Source of the DNA: a candidate division CSSED10-310 bacterium
GTDB taxonomy: Bacteria; CSSED10-310
Reading direction: 5' to 3'
Length of the DNA stretch: 64,000 bases
Assembly (NCBI GenBank): GCA_016931515.1
Contig: JAFGEQ010000009.1
Span: 181,467 to 245,466 of the forward strand
Part shown: in pieces, positions 1 to 9,014 of the stretch
Layout of the letters: the number at the start of each line of letters is the position of its first letter
Position numbering within the stretch: the stretch's first letter is position 1
Program-made: the position numbers and the translations under genes
Notes under the pieces: generated by a model
The model's database searches: none
What the model saw: only the letters and a program-made list of their open reading frames with translations
Told to the model about the DNA's origin: nothing

Positions 1-1253
1 AGATAGGCGGTTACATCGAATAAATCGTCTAATTCCGACTTCGTGAGAACATCGCGAATATCGCGATCGTTTAGCAGATTGTCCCGGAAAGGTGTACCTT
101 CAGCCCATGTCTGCAGAGCATTTCTCTGGACCAGCTCATACGCTCTGTCACGCGCAATCCCTTTTCCGGTTATGGCCAGCAGGATTTTCTGCGAGAAAAT
201 CAGTCCATGGAGCATATTCAGATTGGACGTCATCCGATCAGTGTTGACGATCAGCCCATTCAGAACCGAATGCAACCTGTCCAGCAGGAAATCAAGCGCT
301 ATCATTGCATCGGGAAAAATGACCCGTTCTACGGAGGAATGGGAGATATCGCGCTCATGCCATAAAGCAATGTTATCCATGCTTTGAACCACATAGCCTT
401 TGACCAGCCGGGCAAGCCCTGAGATGTTTTCACATAAGATCGGGTTTTTCTTGTGCGGCATTGCGGACGATCCCCTTTGACCTCGCTCAAATGGCTCTTC
501 CAGTTCAAGAACTTCCGTACGCTGGCAATGACGGATCTCAATGGCTATCTTCTCGGCCACAGCAGCGATGAGACCCAGCACGCACATCAACATGGCATGA
601 CGATCGCGCTGAACAACCTGCGTCGCCACCGGTTCCGGTTTCAGGTGTAAACCTGCCATCACATAATTTTCTGCCGCCGGCGGAAGATGAGCGAAATTCC
701 CGACTGCTCCGGAGAGTTTTCCTACGGCGATATCCTCCAATGCAAAAGTCAGCCGGTTTTGTGCACGTAAAAGATCTTGATACCAGACCGCACATTTCAA
801 GCCGAAGGTGGTGGGCTCTGCATGAATACCATGTGTCCGTCCGATGCAGATCGTATTTTTGTATTTTACTGCCAGATCGGCAGTACAGCGGATCAACAGG
901 TCCAGATCTTTCGCTATAATCATGCAGGCATCGCGCATCTGCATTGCCAGGCAGGTGTCCAGAATATCCGAGGATGTGAGTCCTTCATGGAAATATGAAG
1001 CATCTTCTCCCAGCGAATCACCCACCACTGAAACAAACGCAATCATGTCATGCCGGGTGCGTTCCTCAACCCTCAGTATTTCACTTATATCAAACCGGGC
1101 ATTAGCACGAATTCTACGTGCCGCATCGCAGGGGATCATCCCCAGAGCCGCCCGAGCTTCACACGCAAGAATCTCGATTTCCAGCCAGCGTGAAAATCGA
1201 CTGTCATCCGACCATATAGCAGCCATTTCGGGACGTGTATACCGTTCTATCAT
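1..1253 (-). CDS. purB: Adenylosuccinate lyase, C-terminus cut by window edge
   Basis: Cytoplasmic enzyme of purine synthesis that splits SAICAR and adenylosuccinate, releasing fumarate. About 417 codons are visible, starting MIERYTRPEM at 1253. The fumarase/aspartase superfamily signature SSAMPHKKNP lies near residues 262-271, and the substrate-binding stretch GRTHGMHAEP near 138-147. Both are intact, including the serine of the flexible loop and the histidine. The family is usually about 430 residues, so only the last 15 or so are lost beyond base 1. The gene lies 18 bases downstream of the beta-lactamase-fold gene on the same strand and is probably co-transcribed with it. Confidence 0.95.
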   Translation of the reverse strand, partial: MIERYTRPEMAAIWSDDSRFSRWLEIEILACEARAALGMIPCDAARRIRANARFDISEILRVEERTRHDMIAFVSVVGDSLGEDASYFHEGLTSSDILDTCLAMQMRDACMIIAKDLDLLIRCTADLAVKYKNTICIGRTHGIHAEPTTFGLKCAVWYQDLLRAQNRLTFALEDIAVGKLSGAVGNFAHLPPAAENYVMAGLHLKPEPVATQVVQRDRHAMLMCVLGLIAAVAEKIAIEIRHCQRTEVLELEEPFERGQRGSSAMPHKKNPILCENISGLARLVKGYVVQSMDNIALWHERDISHSSVERVIFPDAMIALDFLLDRLHSVLNGLIVNTDRMTSNLNMLHGLIFSQKILLAITGKGIARDRAYELVQRNALQTWAEGTPFRDNLLNDRDIRDVLTKSELDDLFDVTAY

Positions 1254-1271
1254 ATAACCCACTCCAAACTA

Positions 1272-2051
1272 TCAGATGGAAATCATTTCCGTTACTTCAT
1301 CCTGCAGCGCCACGTGGATCCGGGTATCGCCATTAAAGCAGCCCGCACGCCGCAACGCGTCCTCCGCAGCCAGTCTGGCGAGATCCGGCAGGTTGTTCTC
1401 TCGCGAGAGATGTGCAAGAAAAATATGAGACAATCCGGGGTGCCACAACTCCTCCAGCAGACCCCCTGCATCGTCATTTGATAAATGACCGACCCGAGAG
1501 CGGATACGTTGCTTCAACTCCCAGGGATACGGCCCTGCAAGCAGCATCGTGGAATCGTGATTTGTTTCCAGAATCAGCGCATCACACAGCCGGAGTCGCT
1601 GACGCATCAGATGCGTTACGCAACCGCTGTCCGTACAGACCCCCAAACGGGCACTGCCATGTTCCACGACAAATCCGACCGGTTGCTCCGCATCATGGGA
1701 AATATCGAACGGATGAACCTGAAAACCGGCAATCTCAATTGGCCGGCCCCCTTCAAGACAATGAGTGTGGGGAAGGTGACCAAACTTGGACCGACCGCCC
1801 CGGAGTGTTCCTTCGGTCGCAAACACCGGAATCCTCAATCTTCGGGCAAGAACACCGGCGCCCCGAACATGATCGGAATGTTCGTGCGTGATCACCAATG
1901 CCCGGATGTCTGAAAATGAATATCCGGTTACGTTGAGCCGCTCCTGCAGCCTGGAACCGCTGAATCCTGCATCGACCAGGATGGCACTGCTACCGTCGGC
2001 TATCAGGACAGCGTTACCCTCCGAGCCGGATCCCAGCAATGCTATGTTCAC
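1272..2051 (-). CDS. MBL-fold metallo-hydrolase, YycJ/WalJ-like
   Basis: A 259-residue single-domain metallo-beta-lactamase-fold hydrolase. The metal-binding motif HEHSDH is at residues 56-61. Further expected ligands appear as HDAEQP, the Asp of CTDSG and a late His in FLAHLSREN. The N-terminus MNIALLGSGSEGNA and the motif order match the YycJ family, which is tied to DNA-end processing or cell-wall regulation in Firmicutes. The role here is unknown. The start codon overlaps the stop of the upstream dut gene by four bases (ATGA), indicating translational coupling. The order dut, MBL, purB suggests a nucleotide/DNA housekeeping operon. Confidence 0.85.
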   Translation of the reverse strand: MNIALLGSGSEGNAVLIADGSSAILVDAGFSGSRLQERLNVTGYSFSDIRALVITHEHSDHVRGAGVLARRLRIPVFATEGTLRGGRSKFGHLPHTHCLEGGRPIEIAGFQVHPFDISHDAEQPVGFVVEHGSARLGVCTDSGCVTHLMRQRLRLCDALILETNHDSTMLLAGPYPWELKQRIRSRVGHLSNDDAGGLLEELWHPGLSHIFLAHLSRENNLPDLARLAAEDALRRAGCFNGDTRIHVALQDEVTEMISI

Positions 2052-2608
2052 CGGTCCGTACCTCCTGGAATCGTCAAATCATTCTCCTTGGCATACTCAT
2101 CATCCTGAAAATCCGGAGTTGTCTCCTGAACTCCTTTTTTACGTTTGGCTGGAGCAGTAAAACCTGTTGATCCAAATCCGCCAGGTCCACGCAATGTCGA
2201 TTTCAAGACCTCAACCTCCTCAAGAGAAATCTGGCTGATGGGCGAGATAACGAGTTGAGCGATCCGGTCGCCACGACGAATAGTAAAAGGTTCTTCACCC
2301 AGGTTGATCAATATGACACCAATAATCCCGCGATAATCCGAATCTATTGTTCCTGGAGTATTCAGAAGCGTCACACCATATTTCAGTGCAAGACCGCTCC
2401 GGGGCCGAACCTGGCCTTCGTATCCCAGCGGTATCTCTATTCGGATACCTGCTGAAATCAATCTCCTTTGACCGGGTTGTAAGACTATTTCGGAACGAGT
2501 TGCAGCATGCAGATCCATCCCTGCCGAATGCTCGGTAGCATACCGCGGCAATGGTAGATCCCTGTATTCATTTTCACGCTGTATTCGAATTTTCGGTCGT
2601 TCCGTCAT
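2048..2608 (-). CDS. dut: dUTP diphosphatase
   Basis: Trimeric dUTPase that hydrolyses dUTP to dUMP and pyrophosphate, keeping uracil out of DNA and supplying dTMP synthesis. All five family motifs are present in order: AGMDLHA, RPRSGLALK, TPGTIDSDYRGIIGV, RGDRIAQLVI and the glycine-rich C-terminal arm RGPGGFGSTG. I chose the start at 2608 (MTERPKIRI), giving 186 residues. An in-frame ATG seven codons earlier (2629) is possible. About 35 charged residues follow motif 5, an unusual tail since most dUTPases end soon after it. The stop overlaps the next gene by four bases. Confidence 0.93.
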   Translation of the reverse strand: MTERPKIRIQRENEYRDLPLPRYATEHSAGMDLHAATRSEIVLQPGQRRLISAGIRIEIPLGYEGQVRPRSGLALKYGVTLLNTPGTIDSDYRGIIGVILINLGEEPFTIRRGDRIAQLVISPISQISLEEVEVLKSTLRGPGGFGSTGFTAPAKRKKGVQETTPDFQDDEYAKENDLTIPGGTDR

Positions 2609-2783
2609 ATTTATGCTTTCGCCACCCAATCAGATGGTAATGCGATGGCGGAATTATAGGCAGACTCGATAATTTTTACAAGGACTCGATCCGGTTTCCC
2701 CGACAGAGTCCTCCACGAGTCCCTTGGAGCCGAAACCGGATGCAAGTCAATCCCCGATTTTCTCGGAAAGATCGTGATGGATG

Positions 2784-3356
2784 TCATTCGGTCAAGATTG
2801 TGTCCATGCCGCCGTAATCAGAATGGTCGACACGGATAAATCCGGACGTATCGAAGCCCCATCCTTTCGCCCTGTCCAGGATATCGTCCAGTAAACCGGG
2901 GTCGAGGGATGGTTCCCGTGATAATATCCAGAAATACCGGATGGAGTGACTGGTAACGACCGCATATTCGTATTCAGATCCCAGTTCGATAATCCGGTAA
3001 TCCGCCCCGAACGGCCAGAAAAATGTCACTCGGAACTCACCCCTGTCACTGCCAGGCCTGTATGCCCCTACCGCCCGGGCTGTTTTCCATTTCCCTTTCT
3101 TCCTTTTATAGCCCCGATTGACCACATTGAAGGTCCCTTCATTCCTGAGACTGTAAGTGGCTGTAACATGAGTCAAGCCTCTTTCGAAACTGTTGTCGCT
3201 CCGGATAATCTCATACCAGACTCCCAGATAACGTGGGATATCAAAGCCAGTAACGACCGGAATGTGATCAGTATGTCCTGCCGCCACAATACTCCCTCCC
3301 AGAATGATCATTCCGACACCAATCAGAACAATGCAATGTCCGCTTCGTCGATTCAT
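2784..3356 (-). CDS. Bacterial lipocalin (Blc-like)
   Basis: A 190-residue exported protein. A hydrophobic N-terminal segment (about residues 9-27) is followed by a lipocalin fold that begins with the family motif as RYLGVWYEI near residue 43. Later strands include YSLRNEGTFNVVNRGY, FFWPFGADYRIIEL and WILSREPSLD, close to Blc-type lipocalins that bind lipids in the envelope. Unlike E. coli Blc there is no cysteine at the signal cleavage region (GGSIVAAG), so it is probably soluble or anchored by the signal, not a lipoprotein. It stands alone between dut and the acyltransferase. Confidence 0.85.
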   Translation of the reverse strand: MNRRSGHCIVLIGVGMIILGGSIVAAGHTDHIPVVTGFDIPRYLGVWYEIIRSDNSFERGLTHVTATYSLRNEGTFNVVNRGYKRKKGKWKTARAVGAYRPGSDRGEFRVTFFWPFGADYRIIELGSEYEYAVVTSHSIRYFWILSREPSLDPGLLDDILDRAKGWGFDTSGFIRVDHSDYGGMDTILTE

Positions 3357-3410
3357 GATTGTATCAATACTGATTTTAAGGCTGGAAATAAAGTTCAGTT
3401 ATCCTGAAAT

Positions 3411-4121
3411 TCAACCGCGTTGATGCCGGGAGAGGATATCCATGTGATCGTTTTCCAACCGGGTTTCGATTTCCCTTAGAACCCGGGAGAATTCTTCCTG
3501 GGAATCATCCTTGGGGAGCACTATCGGCGTTTTGCTGACGATATGCTCAACCGTTGTAAACGGTAACGGCAGATATGTCTGCGACCAGCTTTTCCTGAAT
3601 ACGAACCGCCGACGAGCACCGGCGCTGACAGTCAACAACTGGGCGTTCGTTTTCTGCGCAAGCGTCACGACTCCTGGTTTTGCCTGATGCCGGGGTCCAC
3701 GAGGTCCGTCAATCGTAATCGCACCGGCACCATTACTCTCCTTCAACGCCTTGATCATCGCCAGAAGAGCTCGAGCACCTCCACGACTGCTGGAGCCCCT
3801 CACCGGGATACATCCCAATTTTGCCAGAACATAACTTAGCAGATGCCCATCTCTTGACAGCGATACAATAACGTGAAACCGGGCGGGAGCAAACGCGCCG
3901 ATAAGAGCCATATCATCCTCATGCCAGTGCGCAAGGACAATCGGCCGTGCGGGATCCAGTTCCGAATTCTCCCACCAACGGTTCTCCGCTCGAATAACCA
4001 GCGTTTTGTAGTAACACTTGTAAAATAAATAGATGATGTGTGCCAGGCATCGATCTTTGAATGTCATCCCGGATCCCATGATACGAAGCCTATCATTTTC
4101 ATGCAAGTCTGTCAGCAGCAA
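3411..4121 (-). CDS. DUF374-type lysophospholipid acyltransferase family protein
   Basis: A 236-residue member of the LPLAT superfamily (DUF374). The acyltransferase motif HWHEDD (H-x4-D, residues 65-70) is followed by RDGHLLSYVL, a Gly/Arg-rich VRGSSSRGG and TIDGPRGPRHQAKPG, all in the family order. It probably transfers an acyl chain in membrane lipid or lipid A-like synthesis; the acceptor cannot be told from the sequence. MGSGMTF at 4079 is an alternative start. It is divergent from the radical SAM operon that begins at 4263. Confidence 0.8.
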   Translation of the reverse strand: MLLTDLHENDRLRIMGSGMTFKDRCLAHIIYLFYKCYYKTLVIRAENRWWENSELDPARPIVLAHWHEDDMALIGAFAPARFHVIVSLSRDGHLLSYVLAKLGCIPVRGSSSRGGARALLAMIKALKESNGAGAITIDGPRGPRHQAKPGVVTLAQKTNAQLLTVSAGARRRFVFRKSWSQTYLPLPFTTVEHIVSKTPIVLPKDDSQEEFSRVLREIETRLENDHMDILSRHQRG

Positions 4122-4262
4122 CTTGGAGACTCATTACCTGGCGGATCAAGACCTGTATCGGAAAGATTGAACATCCTGCCAGTCCCTGATAAAGATACGC
4201 GAAGACCGGCCGGCACGTATTCCACCGGTCAAATGATTAAATTGCCGTGGAGAGACAGTTCG

Positions 4263-5693
4263 ATGAATAATAAACGAAAATTGTTGTTGGTTCTCCCGCA
4301 CTTCAGTGAAGGACGGCATTACGGATCCATGAGTAAAGTGGCGCCGTCCCTTCTGCCGGTCAGCCTGGTTTACCTGGCCGGATATATGGAACGGATGGGC
4401 TATCCGGTCCGAATATTCGACGGGCAGGTGGATCCTATGACGGATCTGACGATCCGGCAGACAATAGCAGAATTTCAACCGGATGTAGTCGGCATTACAT
4501 GCATGACACCGATGGTTGTGGAAACGCACATGGTTGCTGCAATTGCCAAGTCATGCCGGCCCGCTCCAATGGTTGTCGTCGGAGGAATTCATCCATCGAT
4601 CCTTCCGGATGACATGATTCAGGATACAAATATCGATGTTATCGTACGTGGGGAGGGAGAGATCACGTTCCATGAACTCCTTGAAGCCTGGCCGGACAAA
4701 GACCCGTCCGAGATCAACGGTTTGACTTACCGTGACGGGGATCAGGTGGTTCATACGCCTGATCGGGCACTTCTCGATGACCTTGACGTTCTCCCTCTTC
4801 CAGCCCGACACCTGGTCAATTACGAGGGATACCACCAGATACCCGATGCCGTGTTTGCGGAGCCGCTTCGAGAAATCCTGACATCCAGAGGGTGCCCGTT
4901 CCAATGTATTTTCTGCTCCGCCAGATTCATTTCGGGATATAAATACCGTTATCATTCTCCGAATAGAGTGCTGGAAGAAGTGGACCTGCTGGTCAATCGT
5001 TACGGTGCGCGGCAGATTGCCGTTCTTGATGATAATTTTGTCGTGGACCGCCAACGCACAATCGATATCTGTGAGGGTTTGCTGCGCCGCGGATACCAGA
5101 AAAAGCTTGTCTGGACAACGGCAGCCCGGGCCGATCAGGTCGATTTTGAGTTGATGAAACTGATGAAGGAGGCGGGATTCAAGCTCCTGTCATTCGGTGT
5201 CGAAACAGGATCGCCGCGTTTGCTGAAGATGATCAAGAAGGGTGAGAACATGGACCAGATCAAAACAGCCGTTGAGGCAGCGCACAGGGCCGGACTGAAA
5301 GTCCGAGGCACTCTGATTCTGGGACTGCCGACGGAAACGCGGGACGAAAGCCTTGCCACTATCCGCTGGGCAAAAGATCTGCGTCTTGATTTCGCCAAGT
5401 TTTCACTGGCTACACCCTATCCCGGCACGGTTCTCTATGATATTGCCGTTAAACAGGGAGCTCTCTCGAACGATTGGTCCCGGTTCAGCTCAATGGCAGG
5501 TTTTGCTGATTATGATCCGGTGTTCGTTCCGGAAGGCCGAACTCCTCGAGAAATGGCCAGTCTGCAAAAACAATCGATGCGAGAATTCTACATGCGACCC
5601 CGGCAGATAATCAATTTGTTGAAAAATGTGACATCGTGGAATGATATCCGGATGCTGTATTATGGTGCCCGGTCATTATTGTTGAAGAGGTGA
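4263..5693 (+). CDS. B12-binding-domain radical SAM protein
   Basis: A 476-residue protein with an N-terminal Rossmann-like cobalamin-binding domain (residues 1-190: VVVGGIHPSILPDD, VRGEGEITFHELLE). A radical SAM core follows, with CPFQCIFC supplying C211, C215 and C218 for the 4Fe-4S cluster. The C-terminus is an extension ending in a FYMRPRQI stretch typical of BchE-like enzymes. The DxHxxG lower-ligand motif is not seen, as usual in this class. Reaction unknown; such enzymes methylate or rearrange unactivated carbons in lipids, cofactors or natural products. The ATG at 4263 follows GGAGAG. The frame is open upstream to 4038, but that part overlaps the divergent gene. Stop is three bases before the next start. 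Confidence 0.88.
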   Translation: MNNKRKLLLVLPHFSEGRHYGSMSKVAPSLLPVSLVYLAGYMERMGYPVRIFDGQVDPMTDLTIRQTIAEFQPDVVGITCMTPMVVETHMVAAIAKSCRPAPMVVVGGIHPSILPDDMIQDTNIDVIVRGEGEITFHELLEAWPDKDPSEINGLTYRDGDQVVHTPDRALLDDLDVLPLPARHLVNYEGYHQIPDAVFAEPLREILTSRGCPFQCIFCSARFISGYKYRYHSPNRVLEEVDLLVNRYGARQIAVLDDNFVVDRQRTIDICEGLLRRGYQKKLVWTTAARADQVDFELMKLMKEAGFKLLSFGVETGSPRLLKMIKKGENMDQIKTAVEAAHRAGLKVRGTLILGLPTETRDESLATIRWAKDLRLDFAKFSLATPYPGTVLYDIAVKQGALSNDWSRFSSMAGFADYDPVFVPEGRTPREMASLQKQSMREFYMRPRQIINLLKNVTSWNDIRMLYYGARSLLLKR

Positions 5694-5696
5694 GTC

Positions 5697-6782
5697 TTGA
5701 AGATAACACAGTTGTATCAATTGGCCAACACGCTCCACGCCGCCGTGCCCAAACGCCTGTTTCCAGGTGGATATGCTTTGCCACCACTCCGGGTTGGCTG
5801 CGTGCTGACACATCGCTGCAATCTGCGGTGTGCGATGTGTTTTGTCTGGAAGCATGGTGACAGGGATCTTGCTGACAACGAACTTTCAACATCCGAGTGG
5901 ACATCGATCATCGACCAGATACCCCGCCAGGCTATTGTGACATTCACTGGCGGCGAACCGCTGGTGAGAGCGGATATCCGCGAACTTCTGGATCATGCCT
6001 GCCGTAAACACAGAGTCCATCTCGTATCGAACGGCACGCTTTTCGATGAAAACATGATCAATCAGAGCATCGAATCAGCATCGCGATCCATATTTCACAA
6101 AGGCCTGGTATCAATTGGAGTCAGTCTTGAGGGTCCGGAAAGCGTCCATGATGCCATGGTAAAAATACCCGGTTCATTTGCGAAAACCACGCGACTGCTT
6201 GAAACGATTGCATCCCTGAAAAAACAGAAGCGGATACATTATCCCCTGCTTGACCTGAAGATCGTTATATGCAGGGAAACATTGGATTCGTTGATTGACC
6301 TGTACGAACTGGCAGATCACCTGGGACTGGATATCATCTCATATCAGCAGTGCTCGACCCAGGAATCGTCCTATGGGATTGACAGCGCACCGGCAAATGC
6401 GGTCTACGAAACACCTCCTCCCGTAACACCAATACCCCGTGATGAGATTGTCAGGGCTCTGAATGAACTGAATGAACGGGCAAAGCATGGACGCACTATC
6501 ATTCGGTTCAATCCCGACATGGATTTCGAACTGTTTGCCGACCGGTATGAAAACCGTTTTCCACTGGATCGTTTCACTTGCCTGGCAGCATGGAGTATAA
6601 TGCACATCGGACCTTACGGAACCGTTTTTCCATGTTTTTCGTTACCGATGGGTAATCTTCGGGAGCAACGACTGATGGATATCTGGAACGGCAGCCGGTA
6701 TCGGGCTTTCAGGCGAAAGCTGCGCAAGGAATGTATTTTTCCGGGTTGTACAGGGTGTTGCGTTATGAGGTTGAATCGATAA
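5697..6782 (+). CDS. Radical SAM protein with SPASM-like C-terminus
   Basis: A 361-residue radical SAM enzyme. CNLRCAMC gives cluster cysteines at about 41, 45 and 48, followed by VTFTGGEPLVR and a LVSNGT strand. The C-terminal region (CLAAW, PCFSLPMGNL, IWNGSRYRAF, CIFPGCTGCC) is a SPASM/Twitch-like auxiliary-cluster domain. Such proteins often modify peptides or act in cofactor or sugar maturation; the substrate is unknown. It starts with TTG, three bases after the previous stop and preceded by GAAGAGG, so it should be co-translated with the first radical SAM gene. Confidence 0.87.
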   Translation: MKITQLYQLANTLHAAVPKRLFPGGYALPPLRVGCVLTHRCNLRCAMCFVWKHGDRDLADNELSTSEWTSIIDQIPRQAIVTFTGGEPLVRADIRELLDHACRKHRVHLVSNGTLFDENMINQSIESASRSIFHKGLVSIGVSLEGPESVHDAMVKIPGSFAKTTRLLETIASLKKQKRIHYPLLDLKIVICRETLDSLIDLYELADHLGLDIISYQQCSTQESSYGIDSAPANAVYETPPPVTPIPRDEIVRALNELNERAKHGRTIIRFNPDMDFELFADRYENRFPLDRFTCLAAWSIMHIGPYGTVFPCFSLPMGNLREQRLMDIWNGSRYRAFRRKLRKECIFPGCTGCCVMRLNR

Positions 6783-6805
6783 AATGGAGACAGGGGGTTG
6801 TGCTG

Positions 6806-7441
6806 ATGGCTTCGAAGCGTTTTGAAGATGTGGTTGCATGGCAGCACGCACGCACACTGACCAATGAAATCCTTTCTGTGACGGGATCTTTGGATTCATT
6901 CCGGAAAGAGCCGGAACTCAGCCGCCGTCTTCAGAACACTGCCTTCGACATTCAGAGTGAAATCGCCCGATCATTTACATCCAGCGACTCGTCGCGGTTT
7001 ATTGAAGGACTGAAAATCGCCCTCGCATCAACAGAAGCGCTGCGTTCCCTTCTGTTCATTGCAGCCGATCGCGAATGTATCAATCTCAGGATTTTCGAAC
7101 GGTTGAGCCGATCGGTTCTGACATGCAGCTCGAAAATTCAGGAGCTTCTTGCCTTTGTCAAACAGCAGCTTAAGAGCCGAAAAATCACTGATGCTCAACC
7201 CATTCAACAGCCCACCGGAGCACAGCAGCGGGTAATGGGTGTTCAGCGGACGGGAATATCGTCCCGACAGGCATCCCAACAACCTCAGAGAATCATCATC
7301 AGTCAGGCACCGGATCAACCCACAAGCCGCCTGGCGCGAGAGGTTCCGACTGAGGAGGATTTCTTCAGCAACGATTTCGATTTTGTGTCCGGCAGCGGTC
7401 ATGGAGATTCGGATTCCGGCGGGGAGAACCTGATGGAATGA
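6806..7441 (+). CDS. S23-type four-helix bundle protein with long C-terminal tail
   Basis: A 211-residue protein. The N-terminal 120 residues match the four-helix bundle (23S rRNA intervening-sequence S23) family: FEDVVAWQHARTLTNEI followed by amphipathic helices with RLQNTAFDIQSEIARSF. Family members form pentameric bundles of unclear function. The last 90 residues are an unusual Gln/Pro/Ser-rich, then acidic, low-complexity tail. I chose ATG 6806, preceded by CAGGGGG; earlier in-frame starts overlap the upstream gene. The stop overlaps the next ATG (ATGA), so it is part of the same operon. Not inside rRNA here, so a stand-alone partner of the radical SAM genes is likely. Confidence 0.7.
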   Translation: MASKRFEDVVAWQHARTLTNEILSVTGSLDSFRKEPELSRRLQNTAFDIQSEIARSFTSSDSSRFIEGLKIALASTEALRSLLFIAADRECINLRIFERLSRSVLTCSSKIQELLAFVKQQLKSRKITDAQPIQQPTGAQQRVMGVQRTGISSRQASQQPQRIIISQAPDQPTSRLAREVPTEEDFFSNDFDFVSGSGHGDSDSGGENLME

Positions 7442-8487
7442 ATCTCCGACGGATCCTGACACAGAATCCGCGCCAGCTTCTCAACTCTATCAGACTTCGT
7501 CTTGATCGGTTTGATCGCCCTGTCTGCAGGCATGACCCTGCTTCAATAATGGTCTTTATTACGAATCGATGCAATTTTCGTTGCAACACCTGTCCGTTCA
7601 CCCATCTGTCACCCTGGTCCCCTCCACCCGATATTCCGGATATTTCGACAGAGCTTTTTCAGAAAGTTCTGGACCATTACAGAGGTGCCACGATGGTCGG
7701 GCTGGTCGGAGGCGAACCGCTGCTGCACCCGGATCTCGATTCATTGATCACTATCGCCGCCTCCAGAAAAATGACCGTTAACCTGTCCACCAACGGATCG
7801 TTGTTGACCGATGATCGCATCCGACAATTACTCAGCCTGCCGCTTGGATATCTCAATATATCGCTTGATGCCGTCGATGCCGCTGAATTCAATCGGCTTC
7901 GGGGAGGTTCCCCGTCGCTCTATGAGACAGTTCTGAAGAATGCGGCTCAGGTCGGATCCATCCGGGCGTCCATGCAAAGCCCGGTACGTTTCTATCTGAG
8001 TTTCGTGACCGATACTATCAATTTGCGTCGCATTCCGGAGGCCATCGAATTAGCTCGCGAACTGGGTGCGGATACTGTTTTCTGTCAAAGCGTTCTGTCA
8101 TACAGTTGTTCCGATGTCACATCCGGCGAATCGATTCTGCTGGATGAACCCGGCAACAGGCGATTTCTCGAATCCCTTCCGCATCCCGAAGATATTACGC
8201 TCGTTCCACCCATTTTACAGCCACCGCCCGATCATGAAGACTGCCAATGCTCCAGTTGTATCCATCCCTTCAAGTTGCTGGCGATCGACGGAGCCGGAAA
8301 TCTGTCTCCCTGTTGCGTCATTCCACCTCATCCGCGCTTCGGCAATATCGCCACCGACATGGGTGCATGGCATCACGGCGAACCGATGCAGCGTATCCGG
8401 TCAGAAATGCTCGCTGATGAAACTGCATCCGAGTCCATTTGTCTTAAATGCTGGGAACGGTATTCTCTCAGGGAACAGAAACAATGA
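7438..8487 (+). CDS. Radical SAM/SPASM protein
   Basis: A 349-residue radical SAM enzyme. CNFRCNTC gives cluster cysteines at about 45, 49 and 52, followed by GLVGGEPLLHPDL and NLSTNGSLL. A C-terminal SPASM-like cysteine set follows (CQCSSC, SPCCVIP, CLKCWERY) with the usual FGNI element. Substrate unknown. It overlaps the S23-like gene by four bases and the TerB-like gene by four, so these genes are translationally linked. This is the third radical SAM gene of the 4263-9014 operon, and it differs from the second in its SPASM spacing. Confidence 0.87.
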   Translation: MNLRRILTQNPRQLLNSIRLRLDRFDRPVCRHDPASIMVFITNRCNFRCNTCPFTHLSPWSPPPDIPDISTELFQKVLDHYRGATMVGLVGGEPLLHPDLDSLITIAASRKMTVNLSTNGSLLTDDRIRQLLSLPLGYLNISLDAVDAAEFNRLRGGSPSLYETVLKNAAQVGSIRASMQSPVRFYLSFVTDTINLRRIPEAIELARELGADTVFCQSVLSYSCSDVTSGESILLDEPGNRRFLESLPHPEDITLVPPILQPPPDHEDCQCSSCIHPFKLLAIDGAGNLSPCCVIPPHPRFGNIATDMGAWHHGEPMQRIRSEMLADETASESICLKCWERYSLREQKQ

Positions 8488-9014
8488 AAAAGTTCTTTCA
8501 ACAACTCCTGAACGATCTCCATGTCGACACCCAGACCAGCCAGCAGAAATCCGGAGATCCGCATACGCTTGAACTTGCAGCCTCGGTCATTCTTCTTGAA
8601 ACCGCAGCAATGGATAACGAAATTGCTCAAACCGAACGGGCTCTAATCATGGACATCCTGCGAGAGCATTTTCATCTTAATCCGAATGAAGTTTCAGAAT
8701 TGTTGAATGCAGCCTCGGATGCCAGGCAACAGGCGATCGATCTGCATCAATTCACACAAATTATCAACGATACCTGCTCGAAGACACAAAAAATCAGATT
8801 GATGACCTACATCTGGCAGGTTATTTACGCCGATGGGCGACTGGACAAACACGAGGATTACCTTGTCCATAAACTGGCCCGTTTGATGCATGTGGATCAC
8901 AAGGAGTTCATCGAAGCCAAACTGAAAGCCAGGAACAATAAAGATATCTCACGATCCGAGGACAATTCCGCCAATAGTCCGCCCGATACTCAGGCAGGCA
9001 GTAGCAGCCGGTGA
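8484..9014 (+). CDS. TerB-like tellurite-resistance-family protein
   Basis: A 176-residue alpha-helical protein of the TerB-like (COG4103-type) family. Evidence: MDNEIAQTERALIMDILREHF in the first half and YADGRLDKHEDYLVHKLARLM in the second, the typical pair of acidic metal-binding-like helices. The family is widespread as an accessory protein in stress or signalling loci; the role here is unknown. The start at 8484 overlaps the stop of the radical SAM gene (ATGA). The last 66 bases run convergently into the L-2-hydroxyglutarate oxidase gene on the other strand. Confidence 0.78.
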   Translation: MKKFFQQLLNDLHVDTQTSQQKSGDPHTLELAASVILLETAAMDNEIAQTERALIMDILREHFHLNPNEVSELLNAASDARQQAIDLHQFTQIINDTCSKTQKIRLMTYIWQVIYADGRLDKHEDYLVHKLARLMHVDHKEFIEAKLKARNNKDISRSEDNSANSPPDTQAGSSSR

